A stretch of DNA of 64,000 nucleotides from Pacificispira sp033344895 (GCA_965229685.1 OZ245920.1:4526001-4590000), one strand, 5' to 3'. Counted from the first letter of the stretch, positions 7,762 through 20,324 are shown. The notes: generated by a model not told the origin, from the letters alone. Made by a program: numbers and translations.

Positions 7762-9387
7762 ATGTGGCAGGGGAAAAGGTGCCGGGCATTCAGCGGTATG
7801 ATCCTGGGGAGCGCTGTTCTTTTAGCGGCCTGCAGCCAATCGAATGGTGTGACTGCTCCGACGAAAGCTATGAGCAAACCGCGACTGGAAACGCGCGTTG
7901 CGGTTCTCGAATCGTGCCCTGTCTACACAAATACTCGGAAGGCCGGCGTTGAGCTGAGCCCCCTTCTGCTGTCTTTGGTCACGACATTCGGGCCGATCAT
8001 TCTTGAAAAATCGTACGATGCAGCCGTCAGTGCGGTCCGAAAGGCCGGTGAAGGCGGGAAGGCGGAACAGATCGGTTCAAGCCATGTTGCGACATACGCC
8101 TATGCGTTGACGCCGACACGCGTCGAAACGGTCGCCAACGTTCTGGAACCCAAGCCGCCGGAATTGAATATCAATGGCTCCTTCCATTGTCTCGTTATCG
8201 CCAAAGGCAACGTGAACCCCGATACGCCCTCGGCGCCGTCCCGCGGAACCATGACAGAGGCGCAGTTGGGAACGTTGAGCAAAAAACTGGGAATCGTTGG
8301 TGACCCGGTCTTCTATCTGGAAGCCGTCATCCAAGAGAGTGAAGAGGGGAAGGAACAGTTTTACCTTCAACCCAAACATTTTGAGTTCTTCGATGACGAC
8401 GGCTGGTTTTCCCGCGACCAAGCTGTGACCTTCCAGATTGACCTGATGCGACTGCAAGAGGATGGAACGACGAAGGTTATCGCCTCCGATTTACTCTTGT
8501 TCAGTAAGGTTTCCAAGGGGACGGTCATGTCGATCCAGACTCTGAAGGGGACCACGTCGGCGTGGATGCCGATGCCGCCGGCGCCAACCGATTTCGCCGA
8601 CGGCCGGAAGGCCAGCTATCGTTTGCTGCAGAGCCAGATCGACACATTGACAAAGCGCCTCCGCCAACTCGACAAAATGAAGACCACTTGCGAGGTGAAC
8701 CCGGACCTCGCGGGTGACGGGGAAGCCTGCTACGCGGCGGAAGGGGCGGCCCGTCTTGCCGCGGTCGCCGCGGCCGTCAATTCGGATTCACGGGTTATCG
8801 CTCAACAGGATAAGGTCGATATTCTGAACGATGCGCCGAAGGGAAAGACCAATCGACTGGCCACCGCGGAAGCAAGGCTGAAGCGTTTGCGGCAAGTCGT
8901 AAGATCGGAGCTTATCGCACAACTGCCGCAGCGCTATGCCGGCATCGACCAGGAAACCAGTGCGATCAAGCGAAGGGTCCAGGAACTTGAGACTGAACAG
9001 ATGAAACTTGTTCCCAGCGAAACCGAACTCGTGCCGATCACGGTTAAGGCGACCGTTTCCACCGTCAAGGACGAGGTCAAATTCCTGACGACACTTGCCG
9101 AAGTGCTGGATGAAGGGAAGGATGACGTCCTCAAGGCTGTTGGGGATGAATTGCCGGCAGCGAAAGAAGCCGCGAAGGAAACCAAGCTCGCCGAGCAGGC
9201 GACGCTGATGACCAAGGTGACCGAGGAAGATTTCACTGTGAAGATTGAAGCGGCGCGGCTTGCGCAATTGGAGCCGACGAAGGAAACAGATCCCGTTCCT
9301 TACTACGAGCAGGAAAAGAAACTGGCGCTTGCAAAAATTTCCGCCAATGAAGCGAGGCGGAAGGCGGGGTTGCCGCAAATCCATTGA
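7762..9387 (+). CDS. Predicted lipoprotein with coiled-coil C-terminal half, function unknown
   Basis: 541 residues that I do not recognise. The N-terminus has a signal peptide with lipobox LAAC (C24), so it should be lipidated and held in the inner or outer membrane. Residues about 45-290 look globular and include an Asp/Phe-rich stretch (FEFFDDDGWFSRDQ). From about 290 the sequence is charged and heptad-like (for example SQIDTLTKRLRQLDKMK and RRVQELETEQMKL) with many Lys, Glu and Ala, which predicts long coiled coils to the C-terminus. One Cys pair (about C313/C323) lies in this part. It follows the secreted protease by 14 bases with its own GAGGGGG site, so the two are very likely one operon. 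It might be a scaffold or substrate of the protease; that is speculation. Confidence 0.75.
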   Translation: MWQGKRCRAFSGMILGSAVLLAACSQSNGVTAPTKAMSKPRLETRVAVLESCPVYTNTRKAGVELSPLLLSLVTTFGPIILEKSYDAAVSAVRKAGEGGKAEQIGSSHVATYAYALTPTRVETVANVLEPKPPELNINGSFHCLVIAKGNVNPDTPSAPSRGTMTEAQLGTLSKKLGIVGDPVFYLEAVIQESEEGKEQFYLQPKHFEFFDDDGWFSRDQAVTFQIDLMRLQEDGTTKVIASDLLLFSKVSKGTVMSIQTLKGTTSAWMPMPPAPTDFADGRKASYRLLQSQIDTLTKRLRQLDKMKTTCEVNPDLAGDGEACYAAEGAARLAAVAAAVNSDSRVIAQQDKVDILNDAPKGKTNRLATAEARLKRLRQVVRSELIAQLPQRYAGIDQETSAIKRRVQELETEQMKLVPSETELVPITVKATVSTVKDEVKFLTTLAEVLDEGKDDVLKAVGDELPAAKEAAKETKLAEQATLMTKVTEEDFTVKIEAARLAQLEPTKETDPVPYYEQEKKLALAKISANEARRKAGLPQIH

Positions 9388-9417
9388 CGGGAAGTGGCAT
9401 CTCCGCTTTGGGCGCGG

Positions 9418-10251
9418 TCACCCCTTCCGGATGCTTGCGGCGTAAAGTGCCACGGCCGCGGCGTTGGAGACGTTGAGCGACCCGACGGCGTTGGGTGCCA
9501 TGGCGATGCGGACGATCCCGTCGCAGGCCTCGCGGGTCAGGCGGCGCATGCCGTCGCCTTCCGCCCCCAGGATCAGCGCCAGCGGCCGGTCTACCGGCAG
9601 GTCCGTCATGGTCTCTTCCGCCTCGCCGGCCAGGCCCACGATCCAGTAGCCGAGTTGTTTCATCTCGTCGATCGCGCGGGCGAGATTGCCGACGCGAACG
9701 AAGGGAACGGTTTCCAATGCGCCGGAGGCCGTCTTCGCCAGGGCGGCAGTCTCCGGCGGAGCATGGCGATCCTGCACCACCACCGCGACCGCGCCGAATA
9801 CGGCGGCCGATCGCAGGATCGCGCCGACATTGCGCGGGTCGGTCACCTGATCGAGGATCAGCAGGGGCCGGCCGGGCTGGGCATCGGGCAGATCCGTCAG
9901 GGCAGGCGGTTCCAGGGGCAGAACTTCCAGGGCCAGACCCTGATGGACGCTGTCCGGCCCGGCGAGACGGTCGATATCTTCGCGGTTTCCGACTTCGATG
10001 GCGATTCCGCGGCGCGCGGCGGCGGCGGCGATCGACTCGGCGGCCTGCTCGGTCGCCACAAGCCGCCCGCAGCGGCGTTCAGGATTGGCAAGGGCGGCTG
10101 CGACCGGATGGGCGCCGGTCAGCCAGTAGCGATTGCCGCCGGCACCGGAGGATCCGCCATCCTTGCGCGGGCGGCTCTGCGGGCCTCCCGACCGGGCGCC
10201 CGATTGGCGGTTCTGCCGCTTTTGCGGCCGTGATCTCTTCGGTTTGTTCAT
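9418..10251 (-). CDS. rlmB: 23S rRNA (guanosine-2'-O-)-methyltransferase RlmB, SpoU/TrmH family
   Basis: SAM-dependent 2'-O-methylation of a 23S rRNA guanosine (G2251 in E. coli), in the cytoplasm. The 277-residue protein has a very basic, disordered N-terminal tail (about 1-38) and then the RlmB-type substrate-binding domain opening with YWLTGAHPVAAAL. The knotted SPOUT domain follows with motif 1 LDQVTDPRNVGAILRSA, motif 2 LILGAEGDGM and motif 3 IAMAPNAVGSLNVSNAAAV. It is transcribed away from the tRNA-Tyr/tuf cluster and converges with the lipoprotein gene (30-base gap). A tRNA-Gm18 methylase (TrmH) is possible, but the N-terminal domain fits RlmB better. Confidence 0.9.
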   Translation of the reverse strand: MNKPKRSRPQKRQNRQSGARSGGPQSRPRKDGGSSGAGGNRYWLTGAHPVAAALANPERRCGRLVATEQAAESIAAAAARRGIAIEVGNREDIDRLAGPDSVHQGLALEVLPLEPPALTDLPDAQPGRPLLILDQVTDPRNVGAILRSAAVFGAVAVVVQDRHAPPETAALAKTASGALETVPFVRVGNLARAIDEMKQLGYWIVGLAGEAEETMTDLPVDRPLALILGAEGDGMRRLTREACDGIVRIAMAPNAVGSLNVSNAAAVALYAASIRKG

Positions 10252-10346
10252 GACCGCGTCTTACGCCCAGAATGCCTGGGCGGCAAGCGGCCAGAGGGGT
10301 TTGCGCCGGTGGAACGATTTGTCGATGGGATTCCGCAACTTGCCCG

Positions 10347-10375
10347 TTGACAAGGGCCGGGCGGGACTCTAAACC
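10347..10375 (+). promoter_or_regulatory. Putative sigma-70 promoter of the tRNA-Tyr/tRNA-Gly/tuf unit
   Basis: Consensus -35 TTGACA at 10347-10352 is followed after 17 bases by TAAACC at 10370-10375, with a GC-rich discriminator (CCGTCCCGC) as is common ahead of stable-RNA genes. It lies 37 bases before tRNA-Tyr. Pattern match only. Confidence 0.55.
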
Positions 10376-10412
10376 CCGTCCCGCCGTGCGGAGCGGCTTG
10401 TCGGTGTCATCT

Positions 10413-10497
10413 GGAGGGATGCCCGAGTGGTTAAAGGGGGCGGACTGTAAATCCGTTGGCTTAGCCTACGTTGGTTCGAATCCAACTCCCTCCACCA
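10413..10497 (+). tRNA. tRNA-Tyr (anticodon GUA)
   Basis: 85 bases including encoded CCA. The acceptor GGAGGGA/TCCCTCC pairs fully. The anticodon loop CTGTAAA gives GUA, and the gene has the long variable arm of a class II tRNA. It is followed by tRNA-Gly and tuf, the same neighbours as tyrU-glyT-tufB in E. coli. Confidence 0.97.
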
Positions 10498-10584
10498 CCG
10501 ACGCTCAAAGCGGCTCCGTTGTCGGCCAGAGCATCGCGAAGCGGTCGATCCGGCGGGCCGGACCGGGCGCTTCGAATGTGCTTT

Positions 10585-10658
10585 GCGGGTGTAGCTTAAT
10601 GGTAAAGCTCCAGCCTTCCAAGCTGGCTACGTGGGTTCGATTCCCATCACCCGCTCCA
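10585..10658 (+). tRNA. tRNA-Gly (anticodon UCC)
   Basis: 74 bases including encoded CCA. The acceptor GCGGGTG/CACCCGC pairs fully, the anticodon loop CTTCCAA gives UCC, and the T-arm is GTGGGTTCGATTCCCAT. It lies between tRNA-Tyr and tuf and is probably cotranscribed with both. Confidence 0.97.
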
Positions 10659-10794
10659 GGTTGTCGGCCAGGATCCGGCCACGCGCACGGGATCGAATGG
10701 CCAGAGAGGTTCGAGATGGTGCGGTCCGTTGCCGGGCGCACGCTGTGTGAAACGAGCGTTCCTGAGTGACGCGAACGTAGGGAAGCGGAAAAAG

Positions 10795-11985
10795 ATGGCG
10801 AAGGAAAAGTTCGAGCGTACGAAACCGCACTGCAACATTGGCACGATTGGCCACGTTGACCATGGCAAGACGACGCTGACGGCAGCGATCACGAAGACGC
10901 TTGCGGAGACGGGCGGCGCGACGTTCATGGACTACGCGAACATCGACAAGGCTCCGGAAGAGAAGGCGCGTGGGATCACGATCAACACGGCGCATGTTGA
11001 GTATCAGACGGAGACGCGCCACTACGCGCATGTGGACTGCCCCGGCCACGCTGACTACGTGAAGAACATGATCACGGGTGCGGCGCAGATGGACGGCGCG
11101 ATCCTGGTCGTGAACGCGGCGGACGGCCCGATGCCGCAGACGCGCGAGCACATTCTTCTGGCGCGTCAGGTTGGCGTTCCGGCGATTGTGGTTTTCCTGA
11201 ACAAGGTTGACCAGGTCGACGACGAAGAGCTGCTGGAACTGGTCGAGATGGAAGTGCGCGAGCTGCTGAGCTCGTACGACTTCCCGGGCGACGACATTCC
11301 GATCGTTGCGGGTTCGGCGCTGGCGGCGCTGGAAGGCCGTGACGACAACATCGGCAAGTCGAAGATCCTCGAGCTGATGGCGGAAGTCGACCGTTACATT
11401 CCGCAGCCGGATCGTCCGAAGGACCGTCCGTTCCTGATGCCGATCGAAGACGTGTTCTCGATCTCGGGCCGTGGCACGGTTGTGACCGGTCGCGTCGAGC
11501 AGGGCATCGTGAAGGTCGGTGAGGAAATCGAGATTGTCGGTATCCGCGACACGCAGAAGACGACGGTGACGGGCGTCGAGATGTTCCGCAAGCTGCTGGA
11601 CAGCGGCGAAGCGGGCGACAACATCGGCGCGCTGCTGCGCGGCATCGGCCGTGAGGACGTTGAGCGCGGTCAGGTTCTGGCGAAGCCGGGCTCGATCACG
11701 CCGCACACGAAGTTCAAGGGCGAAGCCTACATTCTGACGAAGGAAGAAGGCGGTCGTCACACCCCGTTCTTCACCAACTACCGTCCGCAGTTCTACTTCC
11801 GCACGACGGATGTGACGGGCACGGTGACGCTGCCGGAAGGCACGGAAATGGTGATGCCGGGCGACAACATTTCGATGGATGTCGAGCTGATCGCGCCGAT
11901 CGCGATGGACGAAGGTCTGCGCTTCGCCATCCGTGAAGGCGGCCGCACCGTCGGTGCCGGCGTCGTCGCGTCCATCATCGAGTAA
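10795..11985 (+). CDS. tuf: Elongation factor Tu, copy 1
   Basis: GTPase that delivers aminoacyl-tRNA to the ribosome; 396 residues. G1 is GHVDHGKT, G3 is DCPGH and G4 is NKVD, followed by the two beta-barrel domains. The start is the ATG of MAKEKFERTK; an in-frame extension back to 10729 is not part of the protein. The predicted protein is identical to the copy at 30222-31412. The two coding sequences differ at only about seven synonymous positions by eye, while their flanks are unrelated. Threonine is mostly ACG, whereas most neighbouring genes prefer ACC. tRNA-Gly lies upstream and tRNA-Trp and secE downstream. Confidence 0.98.
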   Translation: MAKEKFERTKPHCNIGTIGHVDHGKTTLTAAITKTLAETGGATFMDYANIDKAPEEKARGITINTAHVEYQTETRHYAHVDCPGHADYVKNMITGAAQMDGAILVVNAADGPMPQTREHILLARQVGVPAIVVFLNKVDQVDDEELLELVEMEVRELLSSYDFPGDDIPIVAGSALAALEGRDDNIGKSKILELMAEVDRYIPQPDRPKDRPFLMPIEDVFSISGRGTVVTGRVEQGIVKVGEEIEIVGIRDTQKTTVTGVEMFRKLLDSGEAGDNIGALLRGIGREDVERGQVLAKPGSITPHTKFKGEAYILTKEEGGRHTPFFTNYRPQFYFRTTDVTGTVTLPEGTEMVMPGDNISMDVELIAPIAMDEGLRFAIREGGRTVGAGVVASIIE

Positions 11986-11995
11986 GGTTACGGTA

Positions 11996-12025
11996 TGCCG
12001 GGGTGCCCTGAGGGCGGCCCCGGCA
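11996..12025 (+). other. Strong hairpin between tuf copy 1 and tRNA-Trp
   Basis: TGCCGGGG (11996-12003) pairs with CCCCGGCA (12018-12025), and inside it GCCC pairs with GGGC around a three-base loop, with a small bulge. No T-run follows, so it is not a standard intrinsic terminator. It could protect the tuf mRNA 3' end or mark RNase processing ahead of the tRNA. Confidence 0.5.
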
Positions 12026-12050
12026 CCTTCCGAGAGTTCGCGTACCGCGT

Positions 12051-12126
12051 AGGGGTATAGCTCAGTTGGTAGAGCGACGGTCTCCAAAACCGTAGGTCCA
12101 GGGTTCGAATCCTTGTGCCCCTGCCA
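12051..12126 (+). tRNA. tRNA-Trp (anticodon CCA)
   Basis: 76 bases including the 3' CCA. The acceptor AGGGGTA/TGCCCCT pairs with one T·G wobble. The anticodon loop CTCCAAA gives CCA, and the T-arm is CCAGGGTTCGAATCCTTG. It sits between tuf and secE, a common position in bacteria. Confidence 0.97.
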
Positions 12127-12192
12127 GTTTTCCCGGTGACAGACGCTTCGCAGCGCAGGCCGGGGAGCCGGAAAAAGCGTATAGATCTGCGA

Positions 12193-12244
12193 CGCGTTTG
12201 CCGAACAGCCGCGAGGCGAAAGGGCAAACGCGCGCAAGTTTTTT
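12193..12244 (+). terminator. Hairpin followed by a T-run between tRNA-Trp and secE (possible terminator or attenuator)
   Basis: CGCGTTTGCC (12193-12202) pairs perfectly with GGCAAACGCG (12223-12232) across a 20-base loop. Six bases later comes TTTTTT (12239-12244). The gap between stem and T-run is longer than usual, so termination may be partial. In the rest of the 12127-12506 gap I see no gene; the reading frames there lack recognisable protein character. Confidence 0.4.
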
Positions 12245-12506
12245 ATGCCGGATTTCGGTTTTTTGCGTTTGGGGTGTTGTGCTTACGGCCTGAAAGGCTT
12301 ACACCACGCCGGTTTCACGCGGCGTCGCTCCAGCGTAAAGATCGGGGCGCGACACCGCGTTTTCCGTCTTGCCGGGCGCCAGGGATGCATCTGGGCGACC
12401 GAAAAGTGGCGGAAATCCGCCGGGTTTCGCCCGGTGAAATTACAGTGAAGCGGTTCGGTGGGTTTGTCCAGACCGCGGTGCTTTTTAAGGAGTGAGACGA
12501 AGGATC

Positions 12507-12698
12507 ATGGCGAAGACCAATCCCGCGCAGTTCGTCCGCCAGGTGCGACAGGAAGCCAGCAAGGTGACCTGGCCGACCCGAAAGGAAACGGGCATCGCCA
12601 CCCTGATGGTTTTCATCATGGTGACGATCATGGCGGTCTTTTTCCTCGCGGTGGACGGAATCATCGCCTGGCTGGTCCAGCTCATTCTGGGGCGCTGA
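12507..12698 (+). CDS. secE: Preprotein translocase subunit SecE
   Basis: Small essential clamp subunit of the SecYEG channel, 63 residues. The amphipathic conserved segment EASKVTWPTRKET (about 12-24) is followed by one transmembrane helix (about 29-58). I chose ATG 12507 (MAKTNPAQF) because it matches the usual SecE N-terminus. An in-frame GTG at 12492 directly behind AAGGAG is possible and would add five residues. It is followed by nusG, the standard pair. Confidence 0.95.
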   Translation: MAKTNPAQFVRQVRQEASKVTWPTRKETGIATLMVFIMVTIMAVFFLAVDGIIAWLVQLILGR

Positions 12699-12758
12699 TC
12701 CCGCTTTAGTCCGATCCGCGGTTGCGGCGGGTCGCAGGTATGAACGATGAGGTAGGTC

Positions 12759-13289
12759 GTGGCGAAACGCTGGTACGTAGTGCACGTGTTCTCTGGCTCC
12801 GAGAAAAAGGTGGCCGAGTCCATTATGGAGCAGGTGCAGGCTCAAGGTCTGGAAGACATGCTGGAGACGGTTGAGGTTCCGACCGAAACCGTCGTCGAGA
12901 TGCGGCGCGGCAAGAAGGTCAATGCCGAGCGCAAGTTCTTCCCCGGCTACGTTCTGGTGAATTGCGAGATGAACGATGTGACCTGGCATCTGGTGAGCAA
13001 CACCGCCAAGGTCACCGGCTTCCTGGGAACCGGCAAGCGTCCTTCGCCGATCTCCGAAAAGGAAGCGCAGCGCATCCTCGACCAGGTACAGGAAGGTGTG
13101 GAGCGTCCGAAACCCTCCATCACCTTCGATATCGGCGAGCAGGTGCGCGTCAGCGACGGGCCCTTCACCTCCTTCAACGGAACCGTTGAGGAAGTGGACG
13201 AGGAAAAGGCCCGGCTCAAGGTTACGGTGTCGATCTTCGGTCGCGCGACACCGGTCGAACTCGAATACTCCCAGGTCGAAAAGCTCTGA
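12759..13289 (+). CDS. nusG: Transcription termination/antitermination factor NusG
   Basis: 176 residues. The NGN domain (KRWYVVHVFSGSEKKVAESI) includes the RNA-polymerase-binding core KKVNAERKFFPGYVLV. The C-terminal KOW domain follows (FDIGEQVRVSDGPFTSFNGTV). It couples RNA polymerase to the ribosome and to Rho. The start is GTG, preceded by GAGGTAGG. It lies 60 bases after secE and is followed after about 155 bases by rplK. Confidence 0.97.
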   Translation: MAKRWYVVHVFSGSEKKVAESIMEQVQAQGLEDMLETVEVPTETVVEMRRGKKVNAERKFFPGYVLVNCEMNDVTWHLVSNTAKVTGFLGTGKRPSPISEKEAQRILDQVQEGVERPKPSITFDIGEQVRVSDGPFTSFNGTVEEVDEEKARLKVTVSIFGRATPVELEYSQVEKL

Positions 13290-13445
13290 GGGTCGGGTTC
13301 GCGATTACAGCGATCGAGAAACGTCGCGGCAGGCCAGTCCCGGACAAGTCCACCGGGAGCCGTTTGAACCGCGGCGCGACCTTATCCGCCGACCGGCAGC
13401 CCCGCAGGGGTGGTTCGGTGGAAACGACGAAAAGGAAGGTTTGAA

Positions 13446-13877
13446 ATGGCGAAGAAGAAGATTGCGGGCTACATCAAGCTCGAAATCAAGGCGGGTCAGG
13501 CGAACCCGTCCCCGCCCGTCGGCCCGGCTCTGGGTCAGCGCGGCATCAACATCATGGAATTCTGCAAGGCCTTCAACGCGGCGACGCAGTCGATGGAGCC
13601 GGGAACCCCGACTCCGGTCGTCATCACCGCCTATGAAGACCGCAGCTTCACCTTCGTGACAAAGACGCCGCCGGCGTCCTACTTCCTGAAGAAGGCTGCA
13701 AAGGTGCAGAAGGGCTCCGGCACGCCGAACAAGGAAAAGGTCGGCTCGGTCACGATCGCGCAGGTGCGCGAGATCGCGGAAGCCAAGCTGCAGGACATGA
13801 ACGCGGTGACCGTGGAAGCGGCGATGGAGTCCATCAAGGGCTCGGCGCGCGCCATGGGCATCACGGTGACGGAGTAA
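13446..13877 (+). CDS. rplK: 50S ribosomal protein L11
   Basis: 143 residues. The N-terminal proline-rich segment GQANPSPPVGPALGQRGINIMEFC is the usual thiostrepton-region domain, and the C-terminal rRNA-binding domain includes VREIAEAKLQDMNA. L11 forms the GTPase-associated centre with 23S rRNA and supports RelA activation. The start is ATG 13446, just after an AAGGAAGG site; an upstream in-frame ATG at 13410 lacks homology. It is five bases from rplA, as in other bacteria. Confidence 0.98.
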   Translation: MAKKKIAGYIKLEIKAGQANPSPPVGPALGQRGINIMEFCKAFNAATQSMEPGTPTPVVITAYEDRSFTFVTKTPPASYFLKKAAKVQKGSGTPNKEKVGSVTIAQVREIAEAKLQDMNAVTVEAAMESIKGSARAMGITVTE

Positions 13878-13882
13878 GCGTC

Positions 13883-14581
13883 ATGGCGAAACTGGGTAAG
13901 CGACTGAAGGGTGCCTACGAAGGCATCGACCGCACGAAACTCTACGCGGTGGAAGAAGCGATCGATCTGCTGAAGGGCGCTGGCGCGAAATTCGACGAAT
14001 CCGTCGAAATCGCCATGAACCTGGGTATCGATCCGCGTCACGCCGATCAGCAGGTGCGTGGCGCCTGCGCGCTGCCGCACGGTACCGGCAAGTCTGTTCG
14101 TGTCGCGGTTTTCGCGCGGGGCGACAAGGCCGATGAAGCCAAGGCGGCGGGCGCCGATTTTGTCGGTGCCGAGGACCTGATGGAACAGGTTCAGGGCGGC
14201 ATGATGGATTTCGACCGTGTCATCGCCTCGCCGGACATGATGGCCATCGTCGGCCGTCTGGGTAAGGTTCTGGGTCCGCGCGGCCTGATGCCGAACCCGA
14301 AGCTCGGCACCGTGACGCCGAACGTCGCCGACGCGGTGAAGAACGCCAAGGCCGGTGAAGTTCAGTTCCGTGCCGAAAAGGCGGGCATCGTTCATGCCGG
14401 CATCGGCAAGGCGAGCTTCTCCTCCGAGCAGCTGGCCGAGAACGTCCGCGCCTTCGTGACCGCCATCCAGTCGGCCAAGCCGTCGGGTGCGAAGGGCACG
14501 TATATCAAGCGTGTTTCGATTTCGTCGACCATGGGCCCGGGCATCAAGCTCGACCTGGCGTCGGCGCAGCCGCAGGCCTAA
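13883..14581 (+). CDS. rplA: 50S ribosomal protein L1
   Basis: 232 residues. L1-stalk protein that aids release of deacylated tRNA; in many bacteria it represses its own L11-L1 mRNA. Recognisable segments are DESVEIAMNLGIDPRHADQQ, VGRLGKVLGPRGLMPNPK and GTYIKRVSISSTMGPGIKLD. The length fits the family. It pairs with rplK and is separated from rplJ by a 337-base leader. Confidence 0.98.
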   Translation: MAKLGKRLKGAYEGIDRTKLYAVEEAIDLLKGAGAKFDESVEIAMNLGIDPRHADQQVRGACALPHGTGKSVRVAVFARGDKADEAKAAGADFVGAEDLMEQVQGGMMDFDRVIASPDMMAIVGRLGKVLGPRGLMPNPKLGTVTPNVADAVKNAKAGEVQFRAEKAGIVHAGIGKASFSSEQLAENVRAFVTAIQSAKPSGAKGTYIKRVSISSTMGPGIKLDLASAQPQA

Positions 14582-14918
14582 GGGCGCGCGGTTAGGGTTT
14601 CCGGTGCGGCTTCGGCCGTTCCGGAGAACCGCGTTTTCCGGTTCGCCGGGGATACGCGGGTACCTGTCCGAGATTGACGGTGGTCGGCCCGGTTTTCCGG
14701 TTCGGCCTTAAGCGGGGCACCGGCCGTCATGAGATAGGTAGGACTGGAATGCAGACGGAGTTCGTAACGGGTCGACTGTCGGCCGGGCTCGATCGCCGTT
14801 TCCATCCTCCCGGGCAGGAAGTGGGTTCGCCCCTGAAAAGGCGGACTTTGTTGAAACCGGTTCTGATTGCCCCGAACGATTCATGGGGCGGGACGAACCA
14901 CAACAGCGGAGACGATCA
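14582..14918 (+). promoter_or_regulatory. rplJL leader region (probable L10-(L12)4 autoregulatory leader)
   Basis: Non-coding gap of 337 bases before rplJ. It contains a 12-base direct repeat TTTTCCGGTTCG (14634-14645 and 14693-14704) and many short GC-rich complementary segments, consistent with a folded RNA. In E. coli and Bacillus the corresponding leader binds the L10-L12 complex and controls rplJL; that this stretch does so is inferred from position and length. I see no clear promoter or reading frame. Confidence 0.45.
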
Positions 14919-15428
14919 GTGGACCGATCGAAAAAGGAAGCCCTGGTCGCCGAGCTGCGCGAGACCTTTGAAGCGTCCAGCCTGGTGGTTGTTACCAGCC
15001 AGTCCGGCATGACGGTTTCGGAAGTCTCGGACCTTCGGCAAAAGATGCGCGATGCGGGTGCGGGTTACAAGGTAACCAAGAACACGCTCGTGAAGCTGGC
15101 GCTGAAGGGAACGAAGTTCGAGCACCTGGACGAGGTGTTCACGGGTCCGACGGCGATCGCCTTCTCGAAGGATCCGGTTGCGGCTGCCAAAGTGGTGACC
15201 GATTACCGGAAAACCAACGAGAAGATCTCGGTCGTCGCGGGGGGGCTGGACGGCTCCGGGCTTGATGCCGCTCAAGTCGATGCGCTGGCGAAACTGCCTT
15301 CGCTCGATGAGCTGCGTGCCAAGCTCGTAGGCGTGATCCAGGCTCCGGCCACCAAGGTTGCTGGCGTGCTTCAGGCGCCGGCTGGCCAGTTGGCCCGCGT
15401 GTTCTCCGCGTACGGAAGCTCGAATTGA
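14919..15428 (+). CDS. rplJ: 50S ribosomal protein L10
   Basis: 169 residues. Base of the stalk that carries the L7/L12 dimers. The N-terminal rRNA-binding domain opens DRSKKEALVAELRETFE and includes the conserved GAGYKVTKNTLVKLALKGT; the C-terminal helix (LQAPAGQLARVFSAYG) binds L12. The start is GTG 14919 with GGAG seven bases upstream; a longer frame from 14883 is not conserved. It is 57 bases from rplL and cotranscribed with it. Confidence 0.97.
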   Translation: MDRSKKEALVAELRETFEASSLVVVTSQSGMTVSEVSDLRQKMRDAGAGYKVTKNTLVKLALKGTKFEHLDEVFTGPTAIAFSKDPVAAAKVVTDYRKTNEKISVVAGGLDGSGLDAAQVDALAKLPSLDELRAKLVGVIQAPATKVAGVLQAPAGQLARVFSAYGSSN

Positions 15429-15485
15429 GGTGCGGCTCGGGACAAGCACGAGTCCAAACAATCTGCCTGAATGGAGTGATGAGAA

Positions 15486-15869
15486 ATGGCTGATCTTGAG
15501 AAACTGGCCGAAGAGCTCTCGAACCTGACCGTCATCGAGGCGGCTGAGCTCTCAAAAATGTTGGAAGAAAAATGGGGCGTTTCCGCCGCGGCTCCGGTCG
15601 CTGTGGCTGCTGCTCCGGGTGCCGGCGGTGGCGATGCCGCTCCGGCCGCCGAGGAAAAAGACTCCTTCGACGTCGTTCTTGCCGCCGCCGGCGACAAGAA
15701 GATCAACGTCATCAAGGAAGTCCGTGCCATCACGGGCCTCGGCCTGAAGGAAGCCAAGGACCTCGTCGAAGGTGCGCCGAAAGCCGTCAAGGAAGGCGTT
15801 GCCAAGGAAGAGGCCGAAGAGCTGAAGAAGAAGCTCGAGGAAGCTGGCGCGACCGTCGAGCTGAAGTAA
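15486..15869 (+). CDS. rplL: 50S ribosomal protein L7/L12
   Basis: 127 residues, acidic. The N-terminal dimerisation domain (about 1-30), an Ala/Gly-rich hinge (about 36-55) and the C-terminal factor-binding domain EKDSFDVVLAAAGDKKINVIK through GLGLKEAKDLVEGAP are all present. It recruits translational GTPases. A GC-rich gap of 276 bases with a small hairpin (ACCCGGCTTCGGGT, about 15988-16001) separates it from rpoB; this is where a partial attenuator lies in enterobacteria. Confidence 0.98.
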   Translation: MADLEKLAEELSNLTVIEAAELSKMLEEKWGVSAAAPVAVAAAPGAGGGDAAPAAEEKDSFDVVLAAAGDKKINVIKEVRAITGLGLKEAKDLVEGAPKAVKEGVAKEEAEELKKKLEEAGATVELK

Positions 15870-16145
15870 TCGGCTTTACGTCGTGGACGGGATCGATCGG
15901 CCGTATGGCCCGACCGGTTCCGTCCCGACGGCGTTTTGAAGAGGGGCGAAGCCGGCTGTCGGCATCGTCCCTCGACGCGCCTCGGATACCCGGCTTCGGG
16001 TAATGCGAGGCGATCCCGGTCCGGTCGCGGCGCATCCGGCGTCCGATATGGATCGGTTGCAGAAGGCGAAACCCGTTTCGGCGGCCGCGCAAGGCGGTCA
16101 TGGACGATACGGGTGGCGCGAAACAGATGAAGGATGAGGAACGAG

Positions 16146-20324
<4,179 letters not shown>

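Noticed and set aside
12115..12495. Frame of 126 codons between tRNA-Trp and secE
   Set aside because: It begins inside tRNA-Trp and runs across the hairpin/T-run; composition is atypical and there is no ribosome-binding site.
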